Positions 25,484 through 38,000 of a DNA stretch of 64,000 nucleotides are shown here, piece by piece (positions within the stretch are counted from its first letter, which is position 1; each line of letters begins with the position of its first letter). The notes under the pieces were generated by a model. That model ran no database searches and was not told the DNA's origin. It saw only the letters and a list, made by a program, of their open reading frames with translations. The translations under genes and the position numbers were made by a program. This stretch comes from Heliopora coerulea (lineage: Eukaryota > Cnidaria > Anthozoa > Scleralcyonacea > Helioporidae): the NCBI GenBank assembly GCA_030142905.1, contig JASJOG010000002.1, positions 1,831,001 through 1,895,000 of the forward strand. The letters are read 5' to 3'.

Positions 25484-27897
25484 TTGATAGATTGTGCTCG
25501 TAAAACTAGCACATTATGCTACTAGCACTGTTCCCCTTTTACTGAAAGTATGCCGGGAATTATGCTAGTTTTTTTAAATTATGCCAATAATACTAAAAAA
25601 AGAGCAGAAAAAAAACATATGCTTCTTTATTGTTTCTTTAAATGGTATACCTGGTAACAGAAGTCGTGAAGTTGGTATTACTTAACCTGAACATGTTAAA
25701 AGAAATAAAACAGGTATTTGTTTGAAGCAGTTATAACTGTTAACACTGTAAAAGCAAGTAGTACAAGCAGAGCCAATACTATACTTTTTCGCACTGTTTA
25801 ACCAACAACTCTGTCCTTATCGACAAGCATGACGAGAGCAGAGAGAATGCTCTTTCAGCTGTAGAAGATGATGGCTGTACCAAAGTACCTGTTTGGTCGC
25901 TGCAGACCATCGAGGTAACTCCTCCGCATGGAGGCTCCACCACACGACTTTCTCTTCTTCGGTGGCAACAACCACACCATGTGCTGCAGCAAGGTAGTTT
26001 GGGAGCTCCGTAATCAAATCGTTGATTGTTACGTCGCTGTTCAAAAACGAGAAAATGCGAAGAGTTTCGATATTGGCTGCTGTTGGTCTTAACCACTGCA
26101 CAACTACTGGACACATTATTCTGGCTACCTTAAATGCCCTGACGATTTCATAAAGTTCCACATTGAATTTACGTAGGAACCACTGAATTGCAGGATTAAC
26201 AGTTGTCTTGGCCCTCTCTTCTAATGCTACAGCCTGTTCGATAGGGTTTTCTCTCACGATTGCAGAAGAGACTGCACGAACATTGGGGAAGTGCGGAGCT
26301 TGGCAGGCTTCAGCGGCAGTCTGCCACCGTTCATAACAAGAAAAGACAAGCGGGCCATCCCCCTCCAAGTAATATGTGGCCTTTACAAACTGCTCAACAA
26401 TATCAACAACAGCAGTCAGTTCCAACTGAAGGTTAATCCAACGTTGTTTATCAGACAAAATATCTTGAATCTGTGCGACAATCTGTGGGGCAATGTTTTC
26501 GGTAGCTACCTGTCGAATGAATCCCCTCACATCGTCAAGCTACACCAGCAGTTGTTGATATACTTCCAACCTAGACCACCACCGAGTCTCGCTGTAGGAC
26601 TGGTTTGCGTCCTGTCTGCTCCTGCCATGAAAGCTTCGTTTTATGGCTGTGACTGAACATGAGGATCCATAAGCTGCCAAATTCCCGAAGTGTCGGAATC
26701 TGAAAGTGGTTGCCTACATTGTCTATCGTGTGTGAAAAGCAAACAACACTGAACACCTTTGGAAATATAAACTTGATCCGCTCCATGGCTGCTTGATTGA
26801 CACTAGCACCGTCTTTCATGGTTGCAAGTAATGAATTGCCTCTTATACCATAATTGACTGACAGACACTCGTTAAGAACATGAGCCAAGCCTTCTGCATT
26901 AACAGCTTTTTCACAATCTTAATCAGACGTTGTTGAATGCTCCAGTCGTCGTCAAGAAAACGCACGATAATGACAATTGCTTTCCCCTTGCCTTGTACTC
27001 GCGTCAAAAATAAGAGAACGATCTCGGGTGTCATGATCACAAGATGGTGAGGCTATTTCTCGCCTCAGTTGGTCTACCTTTTTTTCAGGATGAGTGGAAT
27101 ATACTGCCTCAAGTTGGTGCTATGAGTTAATCGATATCCATGCTTCTCAAGTAGGGGTCGAAGGTTGTCCACCTTATAGACAGGAACACCGGCCTTTAAA
27201 AAGTCCTCAAGCACTTCAACACGAAATGCACGTTCGTTTATTGGTAATGTACTGTCCTGTACTTGTTTATTCTCGGATGCTTGAAATACCTCAATTTTGA
27301 TTTGGAGAGTTTTTCTTTTCCCGTGTTATGTTTCTTCGAAATAATATGGCTCTTTAAAATGCTTTTCTTTGTTGATACACGTTCTTTACATACACAGCAA
27401 AACAGCTTGCCTTCTCGTCTGATGAGATTTTCATTCTGAAATTGTGCTTACATTTTTCGCATCAGATTTTCCTCTCTTTCCATATTTCCCTCCAGTCGAT
27501 CTCACAGTTCGTTGTCAGGTTATTTCAGCTCTTCCTGGACCCTGACTGTTCCTGTCACTTCGTTTTCACGCTCTAAATCTCTGTCATCACTGTAAGTCGC
27601 CATCGTGGTTGTTAAACAAACAGCACCACAGCAGTACAGCAGTACAGCCCGCCGACGGTGGGTCATCCTCAGTAGAGACTGGTTACAAAACTGCAAACAC
27701 CCTTATGTTCTTTGACGCCGATTAAGAGTAAATTCTGATGATAAAGTCTTTCGGTATAGAAAAATGACCAATTTAATGCTTCAGAAGAAGCAGAAAATGA
27801 TAATTATGCTAGCAGTGCTTTTTTCGAAAAAAAAACCGTGAAAATTGTGCTCATATTTGAAAATTATGCCGAGAATTGTGCTAGCACATTCTATCAA
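25484..27897 (-). mobile_element. hAT-family DNA transposon nested in the Penelope-like relic
   Basis: The ends read TTGATAGATTGTGCTCG (25484-25500) and, inverted, TTGATAGAATGTGCTAG (27881-27897), matching at 15 of 17 positions. Similar subterminal AATTATGC motifs occur inside both ends. The body carries a broken hAT transposase on the minus strand. I found no convincing 8-bp target-site duplication, so the exact ends could be off by several bases. The insertion post-dates the Penelope-like element, whose halves lie on either side. Confidence 0.65.
25800..27606 (-). pseudogene. hAT transposase, frameshifted
   Basis: Reading the minus strand from 27606: an N-terminal start (MATYSDD...) soon broken by stops; a BED-type zinc finger with CCVCKER and HIISKKHN near 27340-27430; an RNase-H-like catalytic part with ATMKDGASVNQAAMERIKF at about 26730-26830; then a long helical insert and C-terminus (25817-26530) with VVWWSLHAEELPRWSAATKQ. 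The dimerisation signature STAERAFSLL follows in another frame at about 25840-25870. At least three frameshifts or stops separate these parts, so it is inactive. Cut-and-paste transposition was its role. Confidence 0.75.
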
Positions 27898-28377
27898 TAT
27901 GTCGTTACTGAGCATATGGGAATCTCACCTCTTGGAGGGAAAAAACACACAAATCCATCTACAACCAGGATCTTGTCCCACCATGTATCCACGAGACACT
28001 CCATCACTTTTGAGGATTTCAGCATTATTTCTTCGGCGTTATTTGAATCCGAACTTCTGCTATGAGAGAGTTTATTAATTAACAACCAATATCGGCTCTT
28101 CACCTCTTTATCTGTTTTCATAATTCCGTCTCGTCATCTTATCGTTTACGTCATGTCGCTTCCTTGTCATCCTTAACCTATAGTTAGTTTCCTATCCTGA
28201 CGGGTCCGACGACTTAATAAGTATTCTGCTTGTAACATATATTATATACTCTTATGATGTAATATTATAATCTCTGAAGATGTTGCTAAGTTGACAACGA
28301 AACGTCAGATTAAACTTTCTTATTCTTTATAACTCTACTTCGTGTCTTTTTGCTGGGCACTGATACTTATCACAAGA

Positions 28378-28800
28378 GTACGTTTTCCGCCTGGAAAATA
28401 TCTTGCCAAATGCACTCCTGTCAGTAAACGCATTCCTGTCAGGGAACAAGCATCTCTTTGTGAAGTATCCCCCCAAATTTCATTACAGCTTTATCGAAAT
28501 CGGAGAAGGGTTTAAAATCCTTAGAATTTTTACATTTACTTTGCCAATTAAGCGCTGAAAAATTGTTCAACCATTATATAACCCATGAGCAATTTAGCGC
28601 TTTTAGAAGCTTTTACAAAAATCTTATTACTTTATATCAAAACGTTAATGTTTACTGAAGAGATATTCTACAGGTGTGGTGCCAGAAATTCCCTGATGCA
28701 GGGGCTAAGGTCCCTAATTGGGGGTTTAAGCAGTGGGACAGGTGTCACAGAAAATCTGCCCTTCTCAAATATTGCCCCCCGGGGGTGATATTCCTGGGAA
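28378..28800 (+). repeat. Unit 1 block continuing the 45.5-46.0 kb paralogy
   Basis: Resumes the match to unit 2 beyond the Penelope-like insertion: 28440-28740 corresponds to 45705-46005, with shared CCCCCCAAATTTCATTACAG and TAACCCATGAG. No coding content is evident; a short 67-codon frame here is not conserved as protein. Confidence 0.65.
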
Positions 28801-29400
28801 ATCCGTACTTCTGGAGATAAAATTTCCCAGGAATATCACCCTTCCCTGTTTTTAAAATATCTATACAACGAGATTTTATGAGTGAATATAATATTCTTAA
28901 TTTTTTATTTATAGTAATTCAAACAAAGAAAATTTCAGAGTGATCGTTAATGTGACAAAATGTATATGTTTTTTGCTTTCATAATATTTTTTCTTACTTA
29001 AAAATACAGTAAAGATGCCGCATTTATTTTAAGTTCTGTTTTGATCTTTTCTGTCTGCTTTTAATTTTATGCTCCATATCCTCAAAAACGTCTGTATAAT
29101 TAGCATTTCTGTACCTTGTTTTTGAAACAAACCGCATGCCATTAGATGAGTCATATCATTGTAATTCTAATTAATAACTATCACGAAAATATCCTTGGGA
29201 TTGAATTACTTAAAAAAATGAAGATAATTCTAAAACAAAGTTAACCATAACCAGGAGACAACTTTAAAAAAATACATCAAAATATATTCCGACAAATAAT
29301 GACATCTTAAGACTCAAGATTTAACAGCAAGATGAAACTGTCATAATATTTTGTCTTAATTTCAAAGTTATTATCATACAGAATGAATGCATTAACATGC
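28800..29400. other. No gene seen
   Basis: AT-rich sequence. The only visible structure is a short inverted repeat near 28780-28835 (ATATTCCTGGGAAAT and its complement). Confidence 0.5.
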
Positions 29401-30135
29401 ATAGGTCTATATATACGAGTGACAAGTATATACACCTTTTGCTGTTCATTACCAATTTTATTACCATTAACGCCAACCTCAAACTCGTTAATGCAAAACA
29501 ACATCCATTTTATTCAATTTACATTCATTAACGCTTCTGTGGCATTCAACTACTATTTTTGCTTAGAAAGTGGCATTCATTAACGTAGATACGCAACCAT
29601 TTGTATCAAGGGGCATTCTATAGCGGCAATAGAAGACCATTAACACCATTCTAATATACTTTAGGGATAATAAAATTTCAATTAGGCAAGATATTTCTCC
29701 GGTCTGTTGGAGAGTCAAATTAAAGTTATATGGAATCCCGAAATGTATAAAAGATAATGAAATAAAACTATCATAATTCGTACATAAACTGATTTCGGTT
29801 AGACCGTTCGAAGCTCTTCTATTTCGCCAATATGTCCATGACTGTTTCGCCATTTTTCGCTCAGCCGACCACGTTTTATGTGTTCGGCTGAGACCTTTGA
29901 AGACTATCTTAACTTAGAACAGTAAAATATTTTTTGTAGTGGGATAGAGAGTAGTTCTATTCTACCTTTCTTGAACGTCTTAATTGATCGCACACAAGGC
30001 TTTCAATCTCTGTTTATCGCAAGCCCACGTTCACCGGTTTGTTTACGTAAAATGCTCTACTTACCACGTTCTGCTCTGCTGACCCCTTTCAGAACTGTCT
30101 TAACTCACAGTATTGAATTATGTAACCAAAGACAG
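29400..30135 (-). repeat. Right arm of the inverted repeat pair with 19.3-19.9 kb
   Basis: The minus strand matches 19325-19870, including the shared frame at 29563-29853. The extra 29.88-30.04 kb stretch is unique to this copy. The family is dispersed and not part of the receptor unit, because the unit 2 counterpart lacks it. Confidence 0.6.
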
Positions 30136-30299
30136 TTGTCCAGTCTATTGCTGGGACAAAATTGAATCTTAACATGCATTTTAGTTCACGGTGCTTTGTT
30201 AACACATCGACTTTCGTGTTCCAGAGAAAAAAAAACGTGCTTTAAAACACGGCAGTACTGCACTGCATGAAAGCCTTGATAGGAAAGCTTAATCTAGCA

Positions 30300-31000
30300 G
30301 CAAAACATTTTTTTTTTCTGGCGCCATGCTAGCATTTCTAATTTTCTGAATGTTGCAATTTTTGAATTTTGTGAGGGGTGTGGCAACACCCCAATGTTTC
30401 CTTAATGGAAATCTAGGCTCTCACGTGCGATAGGTTGTTCCTTAAGTAATAATGGTCAGTGGGTCGGTGGGACGGATCTTAAAAGGGGTGAATCGTCGGG
30501 GCGGATCTTAAAAGGTTGGATCGCCGGGGGATGGAACTTTAAAGGGTGTGTTAGTGTTAGTGTTAGGGTTCAGGTTAGGATTAGGGTTAGGGTTAAGAGG
30601 CGGACCTTAAAGTGGTGGGTCATCGTGGGAAGAAGGCGGGCATTTTACCCGAAAATTTCTTGTCGGGGTGAGATGAAGGTTAACCGTAGCTGAGGGCGAA
30701 TTTAACCGTAATCCCAATCCTAATCTTTTTACGACTTTCCCCTGGAAAGATGATATTCATCTATTTTCGAACAGTTTCAGAATTGGTGCTATTAATTCTC
30801 GGCGGTGAGACTGTGTTGGACATAACAAGCATTACGACATACGCAAATGCAGTTAGCGTTTCATGGTCAAGGTCAATTGAACTATTGCACTTCTCCAGTA
30901 AAAAGGGATTTACCAACCATAAAGTACTTACTTCACTTGGGAATGTCGTTATGCTGTTTATTTAGCTAGCGAAAACTAGGCCATAGTTTTCCATACTTCA
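30300..31000 (+). repeat. Unit 1 block with TTAGGG-like run, paralogous to 46.25-47.4 kb
   Basis: 30310-30410 matches 46275-46380 and 30730-30900 matches 47155-47315. Between them is a degenerate TTAGGG run at 30549-30595. The 71-codon frame at 30750 starts like a signal peptide, but the same sequence forms one arm of an inverted-repeat element in unit 2, so I do not treat it as an exon. Confidence 0.6.
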
Positions 31001-31639
31001 ATCCTGAATGGGGATAATACTTCATAGAAATACATCCTAGTTTCTCTAGCTCGACTTTTTCCCGCCGCGATTAGTACAAATTTTAAACCGGAACCATTAT
31101 ACTCATGCAGAAGTTTTTCCGTCAGTAGAGGTACGGCTAGCTCAAGATCGTGTTGACAATAGCTCAAACATCTGCACTTCGGCGTTTCAGGTAATAAGTA
31201 TCGACATTATATCGACTTGATTAGTCGAAATTGTGACAACAATATCAAGAACTGTGACGCCGAGAGTGGCTTCAACTTTCTGGATCGCAAATCAAAGCTG
31301 ACCACATTATGATATTCTTTAAGTATGGTGTAGGGGTAGGGGTAGGTGGGGTGCCAAAGGAGGCAGCTGGCCCTCCAGAATAATGAAAAGGGACGATATT
31401 GGTGGACGAAAATGAGGGGGAACGGGACGAAAAAGAGAAGGTCGAAGAAAGGTGCATGAAAAAACGCGGGTCAGAGAGAAGCACAAAGATGTAAACGGGA
31501 AAATGCTTGGCAAAGAACGGCGCACTGACAGGGCGACTGACTATGATATCAGTTATATCAAGTATTGGATGCATGCCGATATTTGATAAGACGGAATTTT
31601 TCAGGTTAAAATATATTCCCTTTTCTTTTCGTATCTACC

Positions 31640-31999
31640 ATGATGAAGGGATGATTCTCGGGCCGGCCTGAAATGAATTTGCTAACTTAGACTGTTTACG
31701 TAAACACGAACTAAATATTACTGTCTCTAAAAAGAAAAACTAAATACCGATTCTAACTAATTGTGGTTACCAACGATGGTCCAACCACTACCAGGACAAG
31801 AATAAAGCTTTGCCCACCGGAAATCCAAGGATAGCCAGGTAATTGGTTTGAGCTATGTCTATGGTTTGAGCCTCCGAAATTCCCCTCCCCTGTCCTTTGG
31901 CTACGTCAATGGAAATATGCTGACTAAGACTTCGTGGAACTAGATGGGGTATGAGTAATCCTTTATACATAAAGTTGCGACTAAGCTGTTCAAACCAAG
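31640..31999 (+). promoter_or_regulatory. Conserved region immediately upstream of gene A
   Basis: About 320 bp directly before the exon 1 start codon is well conserved with 51236-51572, upstream of gene B, so it probably contains the 5' UTR and proximal promoter. There is no unambiguous TATA box; TTATACATAAAG at 31963-31974 is a possible AT-rich element. The start codon context is CCAAGATGA (A at -3). The region lacks the 38-bp palindrome found upstream of gene B. Confidence 0.4.
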
Positions 32000-32054
32000 A
32001 TGATTGAAATGCAACTGACCTGTTTGTATATCCTGCTAATTACAGTAATTCCAG
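32000..32054 (+). CDS. Gene A exon 1: signal peptide
   Basis: Encodes MIEMQLTCLYILLITVIP plus the first base of a Gly/Val codon: a short, typical secretion signal with a hydrophobic core. The donor CCAG|GTTAGA is weaker than gene B's CCAG|GTAAGA. Length (55 nt) and phase match gene B exon 1. Confidence 0.7.
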
Positions 32055-35000
32055 GTTAGATAGTACTTTGTCATTCCGGCTACAAAGTTTGCGCGACAAA
32101 CAACCCAGTGAGGACAAACGCCGAGGTTTCGTTTATTGGGTGACTTATCAGCGAGAACATTAAGCTCATCGACATTCCTGTATCACGGCGAAAATTCCCA
32201 AAGGAATTTAAGTGAAACCGACATCTTTTATCAAACTTGCTTCCTCTCAGTGAGCTTTCTGCTCTCTTGTGTTTGTATGTGTTTTGAATAACATTGTTTC
32301 ATGTCTCATTCAGTTAATGTAGGGTTGAACGTAATACAAGCGACTGTGGGAACGTAAAATAAAGGGATCATTTCAAGTATAGTCTTCCCCCAAAGCTTCA
32401 TCATATACTGTTAAATTAAAAAAAAAAAAATCGCAAACTTTTTGGTGTAAACGAAACTTTGTATCTGCATAAATCTTCTTCTTTATTAATTGCATTAATT
32501 ATTAAGCCAAATGTATCTGTTGGGATAGCGTAACCAAATGTGTTCATTGAGAAATCAAACCCCGCAGTGCATTTTTAAGGAATTATGACTACTGGGGTAA
32601 AGTATGTAAGGGGGCCCTTTTCCCCATGCAATTTACTGAACTTAGTGTACAGTACTGTACACTAAGACTATTCTCTCTGACTTTTGTTTTAAACACGATA
32701 AAACAAAGACAAATAACAGGCAAAAATACACAGACAACAGTTTTTCTAACAAGAATTTCTCTATCTGCACACAGAAACTTTTCTGTGGCTTGACTTTGCT
32801 TGTCAGTCTAAGATTTCAAATGACAGAAATAAAATGAAAAACACAAAATTAAATCTTATAAAAATAATAAAATCCGGGATTTCTAGAGAATGTCATGTCT
32901 CAAAGGCATCCGGTGTCATTCATAAAAAATTTCTTGATGAAATCCCGATTCTGGAAAAGTTCAGTGCTTGGTTCTCAATTGTGCCTCTCTTTTCTTTTCC
33001 AAAATTCATTAATTGTAAGTCTTGGGTCAAAAGCTGCATCCCTTTTCCATTTAGTGACACATGCATGATTGAGTTTATGGTTTGTCGTTTTAGATGATGC
33101 TCTTCCAGGTGTCTTGACATTGTTATAGTGAGAAACAGCCCTATCAGTTGCCATGCTGTGTGAGGTCAATGTTAAGAAAGCTGCAAGGAACTTTTTGAGA
33201 AGTCCACAGCTGGCTTGTGTCATTTTCCTTAGGTGTAAGGCATAAACTGTGCCGATATCTTGAATATCAACAAAATCAACTTTGCTCAACTTTGTCCATA
33301 ATTGACAAACATCTGCAACAAACTCTTCAACATGATCTGGTCCAAACATTTGACTGACCAGACATCTGCTTGCAGTAATTAACTCCGTAGGTGACTTTGC
33401 ATCAAGGATCTTCGTCAAGCTGTTAATAGTTTCATCTTGTTCAATGTTCATCCACTGATCAAGAAAATTGATAGCAGACTGGACCACTTCAAGTCTCACT
33501 GCACTGCCTTCCCTGTTTGTTGTGGCAATATATTCATTTCTCACATTAGTTCTCCAGGCACTCCTTTCATCAGTTTCATGACTGCAACCTTCAAGCTCTT
33601 TCAGGTAGTTCTCTTCTTTTCCACCAGGCACAGGCATCTCTTTCATGACGTTGAGGTTTACAATGGCAGCATCTCTGGCAGATGTGACATCCAAAATCAG
33701 ATGTGACTCCTGGAAGATTTTTTTGAATATGTTGAAAAGATCAAACATGATAGTACTCAACCATACCTGGAAAAATTAACATTGTAGTGAATAATACATT
33801 AGCCCAAAACCTTTGATGGCAATCCCTGAACCAAACAACAAACTTGTGTTAAGAATAACCATTCAAAACCCAAGAGGACAATACCATTTGACACATCTGT
33901 TACATTTATTAATCTGTTGTGTGCCTTTCTTCCATTTTCTTAGAAACCCAATAGTCCCATTGGTCATTTTGGTCCTTACTTTTATGGCTCCTTTAAGGTT
34001 ATTCAGCACAGCCTTTAAAACACTTAATGTGTGTTCTGCAAATTGTACCTCAAAGTGCTTTGGGAATATGAGACATTTAGGATCCTCCTGTCAGAGTATC
34101 ACAAATTTAACCATTTGAATGACCTAAAATATCTTAGCAGCAAAGTGGCCAACACTGGAAATGATGTGCACAGATGTCTAAAACTTTACTTTTATGCATT
34201 TATGTATTTTTCTGGTTACATGCATTTTTGACTCCCTACCACTTGTCTAAAATAATTTTAGGTTAATGAATTTATACTAAAAATAAAAAATAAAAAAGTA
34301 TCCCCTGGGAAGCAACTTTGTTTGCCATGGGAATGTTCCAAAGAATGTTGCCACAGTGAGAACATTGGACATCCAAATTGACAGTTCAGGAACCTGGGAC
34401 TGTACAGACTCTAAAGCCAAATCTGAGTGATGGCAAACATGCCATGCATTCAGGATTTCTTTTCCAGTGTGTCCTTTTAATAGCTTCCACAACCCACCAT
34501 TCTTTCCTGTGTTGGCATTCTCCCCATCTGTTGGAACAGTTATACCAACTAGTTTGGTTGTCTCAACCTTAACATCATTTAAAAAAGACACAAAGGCATC
34601 GAGCACCCCAGCTGCACCCCCCCCCCAAATTCACTTGATGAAATCCCAAGAAAAACTGTATTAACACTTACCTCTTCCAGTGGCACAAACCTTGCTGTTA
34701 TGAATTTAGAATCAACTTGCTGCCTGTCTGCACTGCCATCAATTTGTACAGAACAACAAAGACAATCTTCCAATAATTCTGATGATTTCTTCATCTCTTG
34801 CTGACCAATGATATCTCTGATTTCTGCATATGTTACTGGATCCCTGTAGTGATATAAAGAGCCAGGGTGGTTGAAAGGAACAAACTCTGCATCCCATCCA
34901 TCATTTCCAAAGGCATGCAATAAATTATTACTGTGTTCAATCACTAAAGATCTTGATGGCCAGCTTCTGGCACTGAGAGTTTCAACTCTACAGTCATTGT

Positions 35001-38000
35001 ATGCATCAACTGCCAGGCATAAAAGAAATTCCAAAGTCTCAGCTTTGCCATTTTTCATCACTTTTACTCAAGAATGACTACCTAAAGTGTTATTCCATGC
35101 TTCATCAAGTTGCTTTAGATGCAAGGCTTCTTTATGAGCAGGCAATAATAAATGGTCTACAACCCAACGTAGTCTGTCTTTCCCATCAACACAAATTCCA
35201 CGTGCAAAAGGTATTTGTCCATTGTTGGCAAACTTTCTCACCTCCAACTTATACTTGCTACATAAAGAGCATTTCATCACAGGTCTTTGCCATTTGTCTT
35301 TAACCTCTCTTGTTACCTCTAAACAGTCCTCAGATAAGAGCAGCTAGTTAATGTCTAGTGTTTTGCCTTTATACCAACAACTTGCTTGAGCACCTACTGA
35401 TGTTGAAGTACCTTGTGGGCTTTGTCTGCTATCTGTTATATCATTCTGATTCCCCTCTACATTGACATCACTTTCTGTTATGGATAACATTGGCTGCTGT
35501 TGCACCTGTTTTTCTGTTGCATCAGAAAGTTTTGACCTCCAGCTGATGCAGCTTCTTCCAAAGATTTTCTCTTGCTCTCCATGTGCTTCTCATAGCCACT
35601 TTTCTCTTTCCTTTTCATTTTCATTTTCAGCTTCCAAATACAGCTTTCTGGTAATGAAACTACTAGAAATACGTGCACGCAACAACCCCTCGCCCACCCT
35701 TCCAATATATCTCTCGAGAATCCAAGTAACAATGATAATTTTTCAAACTTCTCAAAAAGACAAATCCTCCTGACTATAACTGGAAGAGGACATGCAATAA
35801 AAAAAATCCACACAGAATTTGGCCGCAAATAAACAACAATCCAAACTGGAAATTATTTTATATTTAGACTGCTTATAGTCATATTTACGTTTAAAATTTC
35901 AATTCTGCTTTATTAAAACAAAAAGTTCGGTGAGAATAACGTTCAACGGCTTAGCAAATGGTAAGATGTCCATCCTTACAATTAAATTATTAAACAACGA
36001 ATGATAGGATCAATACCCTGAATTATTTGCGGGTTTATGGTAATTCGTGTCATTTTCCAATTAGACTTCTCACTCATTTTGCCTTAAAGAAAGATTGTTT
36101 TATTACATGACCAGATTTTCCGTCTTAAAAGTGGAGCATTCTCATAGGTTTTAAACGGATACCGGCATTACGGACAGCTCATGATTGAATGTTTTTCTGA
36201 CATTTTTTTGACTTAAAAAATTGATAAATTATACGTTACCTCAAAGCTGGTTACAAATGTCTTTAAGATCTTCTATGATAAGAGTTTATGCTAAGTATTC
36301 ATCCGGAAATACAACACTTTTGTGACGAAGATGAAACGAATTACGAAGTCGACGAAGTAAACAAAAAAAACATGAACGAATTCTGCAGTTTTATCGCTGA
36401 CCAAAAATCGGAAAATATAAAACAAAATTTGACAAGCAAACCTTGAGCAAGTTTTGTCGAAAGAAGAACGAGTAGATGGAAGTAAAAGACGTACTTTTTC
36501 CAAAGCAAAACATCAATAAAAAAGAAAAATGGCGTATAAACCTGCAACTCTTGCGTATTTTCAACTAAGCGTTCAGTGGCACCTCAACACAAAGGGTTCA
36601 ACGGTAAATTTACACACAGACGACTTTAAACTTTCTTGAGAGGTTTTAAAATCCTGATGAAAGCATTACCGACCGGATACGGTAAAGGTCATCATGCACA
36701 AATCACTCTTGAAGTGAGAAAGACTAAAGCAGACAACTGTTTTGCCGAAGGATAATTTGGTGACCAAAAACAAGTAGCTTTGCAGCGAGTTATTTTTATA
36801 CATCAGTTTTATACATCATTTTTTTAGGAATATTTTTAACCAAAAGTACATTTTTTGTAGAGTTTCTAAGGTTCTTAAATAGAAAGTTTTTTTCCAACAA
36901 TCTGTGAAGTAGTTTCCCATTGACAGGGGATAAAATATTATACACTTAATGTCTGGTTCTGAGGCCAGTTAGTTTTGTTTTCCAACGCAAAGTCGAGGGA
37001 AACATCGAAACTTGAAGAGAAAAAAAGCTAATGGTTTCCCGAGGGACAAGACATTAAATAAGTTTTTTGTTTTATAGCAACAGAGACGAAAAATATAAAA
37101 AAAGGGAATGAGATAACTCCAACCTTGATAGTTTCTGTGAGTTTTTCAGTGGCAATTTGTCTGCTGAAACCTCCAATTGAAATACAAAAAGTGATGCAAC
37201 ATCATTTTTGATAGCCTTTTGTGTATTTGCCGAGTCTTTTCCCTCCATAAGACGTAATATTTCACAGCGTGAAAAATTGGAAAAACACAATTTCTTAAAT
37301 TCAGACTCCATTCATATCTTCCTATGGAACAAACATTCATCTGCTTATTGCCAGAATTCATGCGACATACTTTAATCATGTGCTAAAGAAATACTTTGTT
37401 CATGATTGTGCTGTTGTAGCCTGCTCGGGCAACAATTTTGAAAATGTCACCCATGTGGGATACAATCACGGCCCTTTGAAAACCAGCTTTTTCTGAATTG
37501 GCTTCCTTGTTGAAATGATTTTAATTAAAGATTAAAGCTTAGTGTCTGATTAAGTCGAGTCGAGTCAATGGCCTGGCTTGAGTAGAGTAGAGCAGAACTG
37601 GGTTATAAAGTCGTAAGGAGAGTGAAATCGAGTAAAATTGACTGGCGTTAGCCACTGTAAAACCGTCTGGAATTAGCTAGAGTAAAATTATAAAAATCGG
37701 GTGCGCCCCGAAGGTAAACGCTTTCGCGACTGGAGTCCTCCCTATGACGAACTGTTAGAATGATCTGGCCTTAGGTAGAGTAAAACAGTAAGGCTCGTCA
37801 TCAGTCGGGAAAATGTTTATGGTAGACTCGACAATCCCACATTCTTAAGATCAAGTCGGAATTTAGTCGAGCCATTTCAAGTTGAGATTCACGGGTCAAG
37901 ACCGAGACGAGTTGCTTGGAGTTACCGACTCGAGTCGAGTCGATACATCTTTTACAAACGACCCGAGTCAAGTATTGTCGCCAAAATTATCGGCTCGGGT

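Larger units (their letters stand above)
24660..28377 (-). mobile_element. Penelope-like retroelement relic with inverted terminal repeats
   Basis: A segment of about 170-200 bp at 24662-24860 is repeated in inverted orientation at about 28170-28377; both carry CAGTGCCCAGCAAAAA and TACAAGCAGAATACTTATTA. Between them, on the minus strand, lies a Penelope-type RT fragment (24.93-25.38 kb). A hAT transposon has split the element. The flanks (to 24660 and from 28378) match a continuous stretch at about 45.49-45.99 kb in unit 2, so unit 2 is an approximate empty site. Inverted terminal repeats are known in Penelope-like elements; exact ends are uncertain. Confidence 0.7.
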
